From: Kitasatospora kifunensis
GTDB taxonomy: Bacteria > Actinomycetota > Actinomycetes > Streptomycetales > Streptomycetaceae
Direction: 5' to 3'
Length of the DNA stretch: 64,000 nucleotides
Assembly: GCF_014203855.1 (NCBI RefSeq)
Contig: NZ_JACHJV010000001.1
Coordinates: 4,216,001-4,280,000, forward strand
Position 1 is the stretch's first letter; every line of letters starts with the position of its first letter. Below the pieces are notes generated by a model that searched no databases, had not been told where the DNA came from, and saw nothing but the letters and a program-made list of their open reading frames with translations. Of the stretch, positions 1-8,639 are shown in pieces. A program made the translations under genes and the position numbers.

Positions 1-939
1 GACCGCCGCGGCGATCTCCTCCACCGTGCCGTCCAGCGCCTCGAGCAGCGGCAGACTGGCCGCGATGCGCTGGGTGATCACCCAGCGCATCGGGCTGGTC
101 CCGTTCCTGGCGGTGAAGTGCCGCAGGTAGGAACGGTCCGACATGCGCGCCGCCCGGGCCAGCAGTGTGACGCTCAGTGGCGCGGCGAGATGGTCCAGCG
201 CCCACTGCATGCTGCGCGCCACGCCGTCCTCGGCCGCCTCGACCGGCGGCACCGCGGCCTGGATGAACTGCGCCTGCCCGCCGTCCCGGTGCGGGGGAAC
301 CACGAAGCGGCGGGCCACCGTGTTGGCCACCTTCGCCCCGTGGTCGGTACGCACCAGGTGCAGGCACAGGTCGATGCCGGCCGCGCTGCCTGCGCTGGTG
401 AGCAGGTCCCCGTGGTCCACGTAGAGCACGTCGGGGTTGACCCGCACCGCCGGGTGCCGCTGCTGCAGCAGGTCGGCGTACCGCCAGTGCGTGGTGGCCT
501 CCTTGCCGTCCAGCAGCCCGGCCGCGGCCAGGGCGAACGCACCCGAGCAGATCGACACGATCCGCGCCCCGCGCTCGTGCGCCGTGCGCAGCGCCGCGAT
601 CAGCCCGGGGGAGACCTCCGCGGTGAAGGCGTTGGCCACGCCCACCACGATCACCGTGTCGGCGGCGGCCAGCTCGTCCAGGCCGTGCTGAGCCGTCAGG
701 AAGAACCCGCCCACGGCGCCGAGGGGTTGACCGGGCCGGTCGGCGCAGACCTTCAGCCCGTACCAGGGGGCGGCCAGCAGCCCGGCCAGTTCGGGTCTGG
801 CCAGCGCGAAGACCTCGACCACCACGCCGAGTTCGAAGGGCGCCATCCCCTCGAAGGCGTACACCGCCACGGTGTGCACCGGCTCGGGCCGCTGCCCGAT
901 CACCACAGGCACCGACCGCGATCCACTCTGCTCGGTCAT
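1..939 (-). CDS. GlxA-family AraC-type transcriptional regulator (3' end cut by window edge)
   Basis: The frame begins at ATG 939 and runs off the left edge still open, so the C-terminus is missing. The N-terminal ~190 residues are a DJ-1/PfpI (class I amidotransferase-like) domain: the nucleophile-elbow motif SICSGAFALAAAGLLDG is followed by the THW signature of the GlxA subgroup. After a short linker an AraC-type double helix-turn-helix begins (SVTLLARAARMSDRSYLRH...GTSPMRW). Members of this family are soluble DNA-binding activators, often for catabolic genes; the ligand is unknown here. It is a single-gene unit, followed in transcription by sequence outside the window. No promoter motif was obvious in the 140 bases before it. 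Confidence 0.9.
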   Translation of the reverse strand, partial: MTEQSGSRSVPVVIGQRPEPVHTVAVYAFEGMAPFELGVVVEVFALARPELAGLLAAPWYGLKVCADRPGQPLGAVGGFFLTAQHGLDELAAADTVIVVGVANAFTAEVSPGLIAALRTAHERGARIVSICSGAFALAAAGLLDGKEATTHWRYADLLQQRHPAVRVNPDVLYVDHGDLLTSAGSAAGIDLCLHLVRTDHGAKVANTVARRFVVPPHRDGGQAQFIQAAVPPVEAAEDGVARSMQWALDHLAAPLSVTLLARAARMSDRSYLRHFTARNGTSPMRWVITQRIAASLPLLEALDGTVEEIAAAV

Positions 940-1081
940 GGATCCCCCTGTGCGCCGTGCCGAAACTGCTGGCGAGTGTAGTGGCCGGTGCGCCGCGCGC
1001 GGATCACCGACCAGGCCTGCGGGCGGCCCGGATCGAGGCGGATCGCGGGTGATCGGGAGCCGATCGGAGCCGATCGAAGCA

Positions 1082-1131
1082 CAAGGCCCTTGGCACCCCG
1101 ACCGGCTCGGGTCGGGGTGCCAAGGGCCTTG
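1082..1131 (-). terminator. Long perfect hairpin terminator behind aminopeptidase P
   Basis: Positions 1082-1103 and 1110-1131 are perfect 22-base inverted repeats around a six-base loop. The stem lies 36 bases beyond the stop codon of the minus-strand aminopeptidase gene and upstream of the minus-strand GlxA-type gene, so it probably isolates the two. There is no U-run, as is usual for high-GC actinobacterial terminators. Confidence 0.75.
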
Positions 1132-1167
1132 CTGTCAGTGCGCGTCAGCGCGTCAGCGCGTCACGCC

Positions 1168-2667
1168 TCAGCCCGCGAGCTCGGCCATCCAGGCCTCCAC
1201 CGCGTCCGCCGTGCGCGGCAGGCCGGCCGAGAGGTTCTCGTTGCCGTCGGCCGTCACCAGGATGTCGTCCTCGATCCGCACGCCGATCCCGCGGTACTCC
1301 TCGGGCACCGTGACGTCGTCCTGCTGGAAGTACAGGCCGGGCTCGACGGTCAGGCACATGCCCGGCTCCAGCACCGCGTCCACGTACGCCTCGCGGCGGG
1401 CGTGGGCGCAGTCGTGCACGTCCAGGCCGAGCATGTGACCGGTGCCGTGCAGGGTCCAGCGGCGCTGCAGGCCGAGCTCCAGGACCTTCTCGACGTCGTA
1501 GAGCGTGGCGTCCAGCAGGCCCCAGGCGAGCAGGTGCTCGGCCAGCACGCGCTGGGCGGCGTCGTGGAAGTCGCGGAACCGGCCGCCGGGCTTGACGGCC
1601 GCGATGCCGGCCTCCTGGGCGGCGTACACGGCGTCGTAGATCTTGCGCTGCAGCGGGTTGAAGGTCCCGTTGATCGGCAGCGTGCGGGTGACGTCGGCGG
1701 TGTAGAGGGTGGTGGTCTCCACGCCGGCGTCCAGCAGCAGCAGCTCGCCGGGGCGCACCTCACCGTCGTTGCGCACCCAGTGCAGGGTGGTGGCGTGCGG
1801 GCCGGCGGCGGCGATCGAGCCGTAGCCCACGTCGTTGCCCTCGACCCGGGCGCGGCGCCAGAAGGTGCCCTCGATCCAGCGCTCGGAGGTGGCCACGGCC
1901 TGGCTCAACTCGCGCACCACATCGGTGAATCCGTTGACCGTGGCGGCGCAGGCGGCGCGCAGCTGGTCGATCTCCCAGGCGTCCTTGACCAGGCGCAGGC
2001 CGCTGAGGAAGACCTTCAGCTCGTCGTCGCCGTCCTCGGTGCTGGTGACCGCGGCCTCAAGGCCGGCGTCGTAGCCGCGCACGATCCGGGTGGGCACCGA
2101 GGCGTCGGCGGCGGCCAGCTCCTCGGCGGCGTTGCGCACGTCCCGGGTGGGCAGGCCGAGCAGCTGCTCGCCCTCGGCCAGGCTGTACCTGCGCCCGACC
2201 CACAGCTCGCCCTGGCCGTCCAGCCAGAACTCGCCGTTCTCCCGGTTGGAGCGCGGCAGCAGGTAGAGCGCCTGGTCGTGGCCGCCCTCGGCGCGCGGTT
2301 CGAGCACCAGGACGGCGTCCTGGGTCTGGTCGCCGGTCAGGTGCACGTACTCACTGGCGGCACGGAACGAGTACTCGGTGTCGTTGGCCCGGGTCCGCAG
2401 GTTGCCGGCCGGGATCACCAGGCGCTGGCCGGGGAAGGCGGCCGACAGCGCGGCCCGGCGGGCGGCGGCGTACGGGGCCTGGGCGATCGGTGCCAGGTCG
2501 CGCAGCTCGGTGTCGGCCCAGCCGGACTGCATGGACGCCGCGAGCTCGTCCGACACCTCGCCGTACAGGCCGTTCTTGCGACCCTTGATCGGCTGGTCTG
2601 CCGTCTCCTCCTCGGCACCGGCCCCCTCGGGGTTGTCCGCCACTGCCGGAGTACGGTCCTCGGTCAC
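1168..2667 (-). CDS. pepP: Aminopeptidase P family protein (Xaa-Pro aminopeptidase, M24B)
   Basis: A 499-residue cytoplasmic metallopeptidase expected to remove N-terminal residues preceding proline. An N-terminal creatinase-like domain (about residues 40-190) is followed by the pita-bread catalytic domain. Metal ligands are recognisable: LLLDAGVETTTLYTADVTR (two Asp), HGTGHMLGLDVHD (His, near residue 403), TVEPGLYF (Glu) and GVRIEDD (Glu). The frame is open up to 2766, but I chose GTG 2667 because AAGGAGG stands 7 bases before it; the upstream extension looks unlike the family. The first ~45 residues are acidic and probably disordered. Length and motif order match actinobacterial aminopeptidase P. 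It is a single-gene unit ended by the hairpin at 1082-1131. Confidence 0.95.
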   Translation of the reverse strand: MTEDRTPAVADNPEGAGAEEETADQPIKGRKNGLYGEVSDELAASMQSGWADTELRDLAPIAQAPYAAARRAALSAAFPGQRLVIPAGNLRTRANDTEYSFRAASEYVHLTGDQTQDAVLVLEPRAEGGHDQALYLLPRSNRENGEFWLDGQGELWVGRRYSLAEGEQLLGLPTRDVRNAAEELAAADASVPTRIVRGYDAGLEAAVTSTEDGDDELKVFLSGLRLVKDAWEIDQLRAACAATVNGFTDVVRELSQAVATSERWIEGTFWRRARVEGNDVGYGSIAAAGPHATTLHWVRNDGEVRPGELLLLDAGVETTTLYTADVTRTLPINGTFNPLQRKIYDAVYAAQEAGIAAVKPGGRFRDFHDAAQRVLAEHLLAWGLLDATLYDVEKVLELGLQRRWTLHGTGHMLGLDVHDCAHARREAYVDAVLEPGMCLTVEPGLYFQQDDVTVPEEYRGIGVRIEDDILVTADGNENLSAGLPRTADAVEAWMAELAG

Positions 2668-2820
2668 CTTCGTCGCCTCCTTGCGAGTCGTCCGCCCCGC
2701 GCGCGTCGGATCGCGACGGGAGCCGGGCGGCTGTGGCACCCATGGTACGGACGGGCCGCCGATCAACTGTTCGGGAGGGGCGCGGCCCCCTCCCGAACGG
2801 CCCGGATCAGGCCTTGCCCC

Positions 2821-2912
2821 GGGTCCCGCAGGCCCGGAGCGCGCCGCAGTCGGGTCCCGCAGGCCCGGAGCGCGCCGCGGTCGGGTCCCGCAGGCCCGGC
2901 GCGCGCCGCGGG
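2821..2912. repeat. Three 31-bp tandem direct repeats in an intergenic region
   Basis: Units of 31 bases start at 2821, 2852 and 2883, each opening GGGTCCCGCAGGCCCGGAGC or one base different. The array lies between the stop of the SpoIIE-type phosphatase gene (2932) and the start of the aminopeptidase gene (2667), both on the minus strand. Each unit contains the short dyad GGGTCCC. Function is unknown; it may form transcript structure after the phosphatase gene or simply be a slippage repeat. Confidence 0.7.
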
Positions 2913-2931
2913 TCAGCGGCCCACTGCCCCG

Positions 2932-4725
2932 CTACTCGAACCGGGCCGCCAGCAGCACCACGTCGTCCGTCGCCTCCACCGCCTCGGGAGCCGTGCCCAG
3001 GCAGCAGCTCAGCAGGTGGGCGCAGAGCCGCTCGGGGTCGTGCCGCAGCTCGCGCGGGGCGTCGGCGGCCGCCTTGCGCAGGCGGGCCTGGCCCGCGTGC
3101 AGGGTCGGGCCGCAGCGGCGGGCCAGGCCCTCGGTGTAGAGCAGCAGCAGGTCGCCGCGCTCGGCGTTCAGCTCCACCCCGGGGGCCTCCCAGCAGCTGA
3201 GCATGCCGAGCGGGGCGGAGAGCGAGGTCTCGACGAAGTTGGCGCCGTACCGGGTGACCAGCACCGGTGGGCAGTGCCCGGCACCGGCCAGGGTGATCCG
3301 GCGCTCCTGCGGGTCCAGACAGGCGTAGACGGCGGTGGCGGTGCGGGCCGGCTCGGTGGTCTTGAGCAGCAGCTCCAGGTCGCCGAGGACGGAGACCGGA
3401 TCCTCGCCCTCCAGTACCGCGTAGGCGCGCAGCGCGGCCCTGATCCGGCCCATCGCGCTGGCCGCACCGGTGGCCGAGGCCGGGCCCGCGCCCGGGCCGT
3501 CGCCGGAGACCGAGCCGACGGTCAGGCCGATCGAGCCGTCCGGCAGCACGATGGCGTCGTACCAGTCGCTGCCCGCCGCGTGGTCGAGGCCGGCCGGTAG
3601 CCAGCGGACGGCCAGCCGCAGCCCGGGCAGGTAGGGCAGGTGGTCGGGCAGCAGGCCGCGGCGCAGCGCCTCGGTGGCCTGCCGGCCGCGCTCGGCGACC
3701 AGCCGTCCGGCCAGCAGCGGCGCCGCGAAGCTGATGAAGCTGCGGACCAACTCCTGCTGCTGCTCGGTTGGTTGGCTGGGCGTCGGATAGAACCAGACGG
3801 CGGCGCCCAGGGTCCCCTCCTCCTCGGTGATCAGCGGCAGGGCGAAGCAGGCACCCAGGCCCAGCGCGGCGGCCACCTCGCGGAACCGGGGAGTCAGGTC
3901 GGGCTCGGCGGCCAGGTCGGCGTGCAGCAACTGGCGCGGTCGGTCGGCGCCGTGCAGCAGGCCGGCGAACGGGCCGTGGTCGACCGGGATCGTCTCCAGC
4001 GCGCCGATCGCGGCGTGGTCCAGGCGCAGCCCGACCATCGGACCGTGGCCCGCGTGGTCCTGCCAGTCGGCGCCGGCCGGGCCGCAGACGGCGGGCGCCG
4101 CCTCGGTCGGGCTGCCGGCCGCGCCGGCGAGCGGCGCGGCGGTGGCAGCGGGGGCCGGGTCGAGCGGTGGGTGGCCCTCGGCGCCGTCCCTGGCCACCGG
4201 GACGAGCAACGCGCTCTGCGCGCCGAGCAGTTCGGCGCCGGAGTCGAGCAGGGTGGTGAGGGTGGCGGCCAGGCCACGGGCCCGGGCCAGCCGCTCGGAG
4301 TGCCGGTGCAGCTGGTTCAGCGCCGTCAGGCGCTGCGGCGCGGGGAGCAGGTCCAGCCCGCAGGGCGGATCCTCGGCCGACCCGGCGCCCACCTCACCGC
4401 CGGGCGCACCGGCCGGCCCGTACGGCAGGTACGACCCGTACGGTGCGCCGGCGCCCTCGCTGGTGGGGGTCTGGGGCGCGGTCGGGCCCGGCAGGTCGAG
4501 CAGGGTGGCCAACCGCCGGGCCGTCGGTTGCGGCCCCTCGGCGCCGCCGGTGCTCTCCGCCGGCTCCGGCGCGCTCCCGCCCGGGCCCGCGCCCGCACCG
4601 CCGCCGATCCCGCCACTGACTCCGTTGCTGATCCCGCCGCCGGCACCCGTGGCCGGGGCCCCGCTCACGCCACCGCTCATGCCGCCGCTCGGGCCGGCCG
4701 CGCCGGTCGGACGCTTGTCACCCAT
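2932..4725 (-). CDS. PP2C/SpoIIE-type serine phosphatase with GAF domain
   Basis: A 597-residue protein: a glycine/proline-rich, low-complexity N-terminus (1-130), a GAF-like sensor region (about 150-340) and a C-terminal SpoIIE/PP2C-M domain. Such proteins usually dephosphorylate anti-anti-sigma factors. The first metal motif is intact (GSDWYDA, near residue 384) and so is the terminal DDVVLLAARF. The second, normally GDVxGHG, reads GSVSGDG here, so a conserved metal-binding Asp is replaced by Ser. Activity may be altered or lost. ATG 4725 was chosen because GGGAG stands upstream and a -35/-10 pair lies just before it; the open frame extends further, to 5157, without family similarity. A nearby RsbW-type ATPase (7593-8336) could belong to the same type of network. 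Confidence 0.9.
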   Translation of the reverse strand: MGDKRPTGAAGPSGGMSGGVSGAPATGAGGGISNGVSGGIGGGAGAGPGGSAPEPAESTGGAEGPQPTARRLATLLDLPGPTAPQTPTSEGAGAPYGSYLPYGPAGAPGGEVGAGSAEDPPCGLDLLPAPQRLTALNQLHRHSERLARARGLAATLTTLLDSGAELLGAQSALLVPVARDGAEGHPPLDPAPAATAAPLAGAAGSPTEAAPAVCGPAGADWQDHAGHGPMVGLRLDHAAIGALETIPVDHGPFAGLLHGADRPRQLLHADLAAEPDLTPRFREVAAALGLGACFALPLITEEEGTLGAAVWFYPTPSQPTEQQQELVRSFISFAAPLLAGRLVAERGRQATEALRRGLLPDHLPYLPGLRLAVRWLPAGLDHAAGSDWYDAIVLPDGSIGLTVGSVSGDGPGAGPASATGAASAMGRIRAALRAYAVLEGEDPVSVLGDLELLLKTTEPARTATAVYACLDPQERRITLAGAGHCPPVLVTRYGANFVETSLSAPLGMLSCWEAPGVELNAERGDLLLLYTEGLARRCGPTLHAGQARLRKAAADAPRELRHDPERLCAHLLSCCLGTAPEAVEATDDVVLLAARFE

Positions 4726-4751
4726 GCCGCGACTCCCAGCGCTGAGGCCGT

Positions 4752-4779
4752 ACCGTACACCCGTACAAAGGCCTGCCAA
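4752..4779 (-). promoter_or_regulatory. Candidate housekeeping promoter of the SpoIIE-type phosphatase gene
   Basis: On the minus strand TTGGCA (4774-4779) and TACGGT (4752-4757) are separated by 16 bases, close to the HrdB consensus TTGACN/TANNNT. The predicted start of transcription would lie about 20 bases before the ATG at 4725. This is a motif match only. Confidence 0.4.
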
Positions 4780-5168
4780 CCCACTCCAATGCCCCACTTC
4801 TACACAGGAGGGTCGGGGCGTGTCCAGGATCGGAGCCCAGCCGGATGGCTGGTTCTGCGCCGTGCTCGCGCGCCCCACGCGCGCCCGCGATCCGAACGTC
4901 GGGCGTGGCGGGCGCGGCCAGCGGGCAGAAGCTGACCAGAGGTTGCCGGACCCTGCCCGGAGCGTAGGGAATCCCCCACCCGGTGGCCGTGCTGACCAGA
5001 AGTCACTCACTCGTACGGTGGAACCAGAGGGCTCGCAAGGACGTCCATCTGGTCGCATGAGGGATTCTCGTTCCAGGGACGCGTCCGAGGCCTGTCCGGG
5101 TCGGCGTCCCGTCGCGCAGGACGCCGAGCACACCCTGCGGCTCTCCGGCCGCGTCAAGGTTTTGAGCC

Positions 5169-5270
5169 AAGTCGGCCGTGAATCCCGTCGGTCGTGAATC
5201 TGTCGGCCGTGAGCCCAGTCGGTCGTGAGCCAGTCGGTTGTGATCCACCAGGTTGTGATCCACCCGGTCG
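5169..5270. repeat. Degenerate tandem repeat upstream of the primase-domain gene
   Basis: Successive units read approximately GTCGGCCGTGAATCCC, GTCGGTCGTGAATCT, GTCGGCCGTGAGCCCA, GTCGGTCGTGAGCCA, GTCGGTTGTGATCCACC and AGGTTGTGATCCACCC. The array ends immediately before the ribosome binding site of the next gene, so it occupies the probable leader. It could be a multi-site protein target or a neutral minisatellite. Confidence 0.6.
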
Positions 5271-5283
5271 CGGAGAGGAACGA

Positions 5284-6108
5284 GTGCGCATGCGTGAGTC
5301 GCGTGAGGTCTCAGCCAGGCATCGCAGAACCCGACAGGCGCTGCTCCAGGCGGCGTTGACCTGTGCGGAGCGATGGCGCTGGCCGGTGTTGCCGGGGGCG
5401 GTGCTGGTGGAGCGGGGCGGTGCGCCCGGCGGCCTCGAACCGGCCGGCCTGGAGTCGACCGGGCCCGAGCTGGCCGGGCCTGAGCTGGCCGGGCCCGAGC
5501 TGGCCGGGCCTGAGCTGGCTGGGCCCGATCCGGCCGGGCCGGCCGCGAGCTGCTCCTGCGCCGACCCGCGCTGCCCGGTCCCGGCCGCGCACCCGCACGA
5601 GCACTCGCTGTTGGCGGCCACCACCGATGCCACGATGGTGCGTTGGTGGTGGGAGCGGCACAGTCCGCAGGCGCCGGTGATCGTGGCGACCGGCAGCGCG
5701 GTGGCGGCGGTCAGCCTGCCGGCCGTGGCGGGCAAGCGGTTGCTGACGTACCTGGACACGCTGCGGCTGAGCGTGGGGCCGGTACTGGCCTCGCCGACCC
5801 GTTGGGCGCTGCTCGTCGCGCCGTACTCCTACCCGGAGTTGGCGGAGCTCCTGGTGGAGCAGGAGCGGACCCTGCAGCCGGGCGGTGGTCCGGGCTCGGT
5901 GCCGAGCTCGGTGCGGTACCACGGACCTGGCGGGTTCCTGGTGTTGCCGCCCTCGCGGGTCGGCGGGCAGGGCGCGGCGATGCGGTGGGTGCGGCGGCCG
6001 CTGCCGACGCCGGGTGGCGGGGTCCAGCTGCCCCAGGTGGCGGGTCTGCTGGAGGCTCTGGTGGCAGCCGGATCCGCGGAGCCGGACGGCAGCAGACTCG
6101 CGTACTGA
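5284..6108 (+). CDS. Bifunctional DNA primase/polymerase N-terminal domain protein
   Basis: A protein of about 274 residues resembling the stand-alone prim-pol N-terminal domain proteins of streptomycetes. Recognisable segments are the CSCADPRCPVPAAHPH cysteine/histidine patch, TTDATMVRWWWERH, and the C-terminal YHGPGGFLVLPPSR block. Full-length prim-pol enzymes of plasmids and phages act in replication priming; the chromosomal short forms have no proven role. Between residues ~55 and 85 five 15-base units encode a GPELA repeat. GTG 5284 follows GGAGAGG by five bases; ATG 5290, two codons later, is an equally possible start. It is a single gene ended by the hairpin at 6201-6238. Confidence 0.8.
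   Translation: MRMRESREVSARHRRTRQALLQAALTCAERWRWPVLPGAVLVERGGAPGGLEPAGLESTGPELAGPELAGPELAGPELAGPDPAGPAASCSCADPRCPVPAAHPHEHSLLAATTDATMVRWWWERHSPQAPVIVATGSAVAAVSLPAVAGKRLLTYLDTLRLSVGPVLASPTRWALLVAPYSYPELAELLVEQERTLQPGGGPGSVPSSVRYHGPGGFLVLPPSRVGGQGAAMRWVRRPLPTPGGGVQLPQVAGLLEALVAAGSAEPDGSRLAY
5461..5535 (+). repeat. 15-bp in-frame tandem repeat (GPELA) inside the primase-domain gene
   Basis: Five consecutive 15-base units begin at 5461, 5476, 5491, 5506 and 5521; GGGCCCGAGCTGGCC and GGGCCTGAGCTGGCC alternate strictly, giving a 30-base higher-order repeat, and the last unit is degenerate. The repeat keeps the frame and encodes a flexible Gly-Pro-Glu-Leu-Ala linker. Copy number is likely to vary between strains. 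Confidence 0.8.
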
Positions 6109-6200
6109 GGCCGTACTGGGGCGGGGAATCGAGCTGCGGGACGGGCGCGACGGGGAGGTTTGGATCAGCAGGAGGGCGGCACTGCTGACCAAATGGAAGA

Positions 6201-6238
6201 TCCGGCCGCTGGCGACGGGGGATGCACCAGCGGCCGGA
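6201..6238 (+). terminator. Hairpin with T-run after the primase-domain gene
   Basis: TCCGGCCGCTGG (6201-6212) pairs with CCAGCGGCCGGA (6227-6238) and is followed by CTGTTTT, so it fits a plus-strand intrinsic terminator about 95 bases after the stop codon. Confidence 0.75.
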
Positions 6239-6378
6239 CTGTTTTAGACAGTAACAAGGATTCGCGACTTAGCCAATTTCCTCTGCGGGGAGACCCCGGA
6301 GTTTCCGGGTTTTCGGGCCCGGATGTGACCGGAGTCACGCTCCCGCGATCAGAAGCGGTCACCTTGCGCCATCTTCGG

Positions 6379-7362
6379 TCAGTTCAGCGTGACCTGACGA
6401 TTCACCAGATTCGCGCGCGCCCGGCGCTCCTCCACGCTCAGGGGCGCACTGACGCTCAGCGCGCCGGCCAGTCGCTCCGCGAACGCCGCTGCCGGCTTCT
6501 CGCAGTCCGCCGCCGACATCTCCAGCGGCAGGTCCCAGACCGGCACGGTCAGCCCGTGCGCGCGGAACGAGCCGACCAGCTTGGTGCCCTCGCCGATCGA
6601 GGCGTCACCGGCGGCCGTCAGCCGGGCCAGCGCGTCGAGCAGCTGCTCCTCCGGCACCGTCATCACCCAGCGCAGGTGGTTCTTGTCGGGGGTGCCGCAC
6701 CAGTAGGCGCTGTCCACGCCGGCCAGCTTCTCGGTCGGGATCGCCGAGGCGTTGGCGCGCTCCAGGGAGGCGGCGACCTCGCCGGTGGCGGCCTCGGCGT
6801 CCTCCAGCCAGAACTCGAAGCCGGCGTGCACGGCGGGCACGAACGGGGCGCTGGAGTCGAGCAGGTCCTGCAGACGCGGACCGTCGGCGGGTGCGCGGCG
6901 GGTCGGCACCGGGTTGCCGGGCTCGGTCACCAGGGCCTCGGTCAGCGCGTCGGCGAGGTCGCGGCTCAGGTCGCCGGAGGAGGACTGGGTCTGCAGGCCG
7001 AGCAGGATCGACCCGTCCGGGCGGCGCAGGGCCGGCCAGGCCAGCGGCAGCACGGTGGCCAGGGTGACCGACGGCACGTCACCCGAAGCCTGGTCGGCGA
7101 CGCCGGCGGCCAGGGTCAGCGGCACCGTCGCGGCGGGCACCAGCTCGCGCAGCGCCACCCAGTCGGCCTCGCCCGGCAGTCCCTCGAACGGGCGGTGCAC
7201 CAGCTCCTGGACGGCGTGCGCGGCCTGTCGGCCGTGGCAGGCCTTGTAGCGGCGGCCCGACCCGCACGGGCAGTCCTCACGGGCGCCGACGGCGGGGACG
7301 GTGCCGGTCGAGGTGGTGCTGCGGCTCGGCTGGGACGACTTCTTGGCGGCCTTCTTGGCCAT
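6379..7362 (-). CDS. DUF5926-type protein with N-terminal SEC-C motif
   Basis: A 327-residue cytoplasmic protein. After a short lysine/serine-rich start, residues ~30-44 hold the zinc-binding SEC-C motif CPCGSGRRYKACHG, the same metal-binding element found at the C-terminus of SecA. The rest is an alpha/beta domain that I recognise only as the actinobacterial DUF5926 family; older annotations call these SecA-like on the basis of the zinc motif alone. Function is unknown and nothing else in the sequence indicates an ATPase. GGGAGAG precedes ATG 7362 by about 8 bases. It is transcribed alone, convergent with the primase-domain gene. Confidence 0.85.
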   Translation of the reverse strand: MAKKAAKKSSQPSRSTTSTGTVPAVGAREDCPCGSGRRYKACHGRQAAHAVQELVHRPFEGLPGEADWVALRELVPAATVPLTLAAGVADQASGDVPSVTLATVLPLAWPALRRPDGSILLGLQTQSSSGDLSRDLADALTEALVTEPGNPVPTRRAPADGPRLQDLLDSSAPFVPAVHAGFEFWLEDAEAATGEVAASLERANASAIPTEKLAGVDSAYWCGTPDKNHLRWVMTVPEEQLLDALARLTAAGDASIGEGTKLVGSFRAHGLTVPVWDLPLEMSAADCEKPAAAFAERLAGALSVSAPLSVEERRARANLVNRQVTLN

Positions 7363-7592
7363 GGTGCGGCTCTCCCGGGAGTGGTGGGCACGGAAATACT
7401 CCCGGGCAGCCTACTGAGAATCGCGGCGTGCTCCGGTTCGGCGGCGCCCGGCCGGACCAGGCCGGAGCTGGGTTGGAGCTGGGTCGGAGCACGCCGGCGC
7501 TCGGCCGGGCCGCACGACGCTCGGCCCGGCCGCACCGGCGCTGGGCCGCGTCGGCCCGGCGGGCGCCAGGAGTCAGGCTCCAGGCACCTGGC

Positions 7593-8336
7593 TCAGGCCG
7601 AGCGACGCGCGGGCCGCTCCGCGCGGGCCGGCAGCGCGGCCCAGACGGTCACCTCGCCCGGCGCGTCCCGCACTCCCCAGTCGGCGGCCAGCTGGCCGAC
7701 GATGCTCAGGCCGCGCCCGCCCTTCGCGGTGAGCGAGGGGCTGGCCGGCAGCGGCCGGGTGCTGGCGCCGCCGTCGGTGACCTCCAGGGTCAGCAGGCCG
7801 TCGTTGTGCATCTGCCAGCGCACCAGCACCCCGCCGGCCGGCTCCGCCGGGTGCCCGGCGGCAGTCTCCTGCCCGGCCCCCTGCCCTGCCGCGGACCCGT
7901 GCGCTCCCGGCGCCTCGCTCGCCGCGGCGTGCTGGGCGGCGGCTGCCTTGCGCGCGGAACCCGACTCGTGCGCCGTCCGCGCCTGACGGTGCGACCCGGC
8001 GCTGACCAGCAGCACGTCGAGGGCGGCGGCCTCGGCTGCGGCGTCCTCGCTTTCCGCGTGCTGCGCGGGTTTCGTCATATCCGTGCCGTGAAGTCGGAAT
8101 TCCTCACTCGCCCCCCCGGCGAGATCGAGCAATGGGGCAAGCGGCCGCGCATAGCGGCAGGAATTGCTGAGCAGTTCGGAAAGGATCAGAACCGCGTCGT
8201 CGATGACGGCAGTGGGGACCTTGCGGTCGCCCAGGTCGCGCCGCAGCCGGCGCCGGGCAGCCCCGACACTGGCCGGGCCGTGCGGCACCGCCATAGTTGA
8301 TGAAGTCGGCACTTCACGCGCCACCATCAACGCCAC
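7593..8336 (-). CDS. ATP-binding protein, anti-sigma (RsbW/SpoIIAB) type
   Basis: A 247-residue GHKL ATPase of the HATPase_c_2 type, commonly a serine kinase that controls an anti-anti-sigma factor or sigma factor. The N box is ELLSNSCRYA (about residue 50) and the G box GGRGLSIVGQLAADWG (about residue 215). Between them is an unusually long Ala/Gly/Glu-rich insertion of about 80 residues. GTG 8336 was chosen because AAGGAGGT stands seven bases before it; upstream codons in the frame (to 8462) lack similarity. The partner cannot be read from the neighbourhood, but a SpoIIE-type phosphatase lies 3 kb away. Confidence 0.88.
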   Translation of the reverse strand: MALMVAREVPTSSTMAVPHGPASVGAARRRLRRDLGDRKVPTAVIDDAVLILSELLSNSCRYARPLAPLLDLAGGASEEFRLHGTDMTKPAQHAESEDAAAEAAALDVLLVSAGSHRQARTAHESGSARKAAAAQHAAASEAPGAHGSAAGQGAGQETAAGHPAEPAGGVLVRWQMHNDGLLTLEVTDGGASTRPLPASPSLTAKGGRGLSIVGQLAADWGVRDAPGEVTVWAALPARAERPARRSA

Positions 8337-8639
8337 CCCCGGACCTCCTTCAGCGTTTGCCGAGGGATGGATGCCCCGGCGGAATGCGCCGGAAACGGGT
8401 TCGGTCGCTCGCGGTCCGTCAATTGTGAAGTTGCTGAAGGTGCCGCAACACGCTGTGCGCAAAAGGTGATTAACTGCTTACGCTGCGTCAATCAGTGGAG
8501 TGGATTCCGTCCGCCGGGCCCATCGCGCCACCGCCACGCGCGCCCGCGTACGCCAACCGGGTCGCCCTGCGCGGGTTGCCACCGGTCCGTTCCTGCCTGA
8601 CGGGCTTGGCGGGTCCGCCAGTAGGCCAAGCGGACGCTC

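Larger units (their letters stand above)
4726..5283. other. 558-bp divergent intergenic region with degenerate repeats
   Basis: Between the phosphatase gene (minus) and the primase-domain gene (plus). I see the candidate phosphatase promoter at 4752-4779 and, at about 5169-5270, six imperfect head-to-tail copies of a 15-19 base unit of the type GTCGGTCGTGAGCCA. No coding sequence with family similarity was found; open frames here are compositional. Confidence 0.5.

Noticed and set aside
988..3600. An 870-codon open frame on the plus strand antisense to the aminopeptidase and phosphatase genes
   Set aside because: It is arginine/alanine/glycine-rich with no family motifs and lies opposite two well-supported genes; such frames arise from GC-rich third positions.
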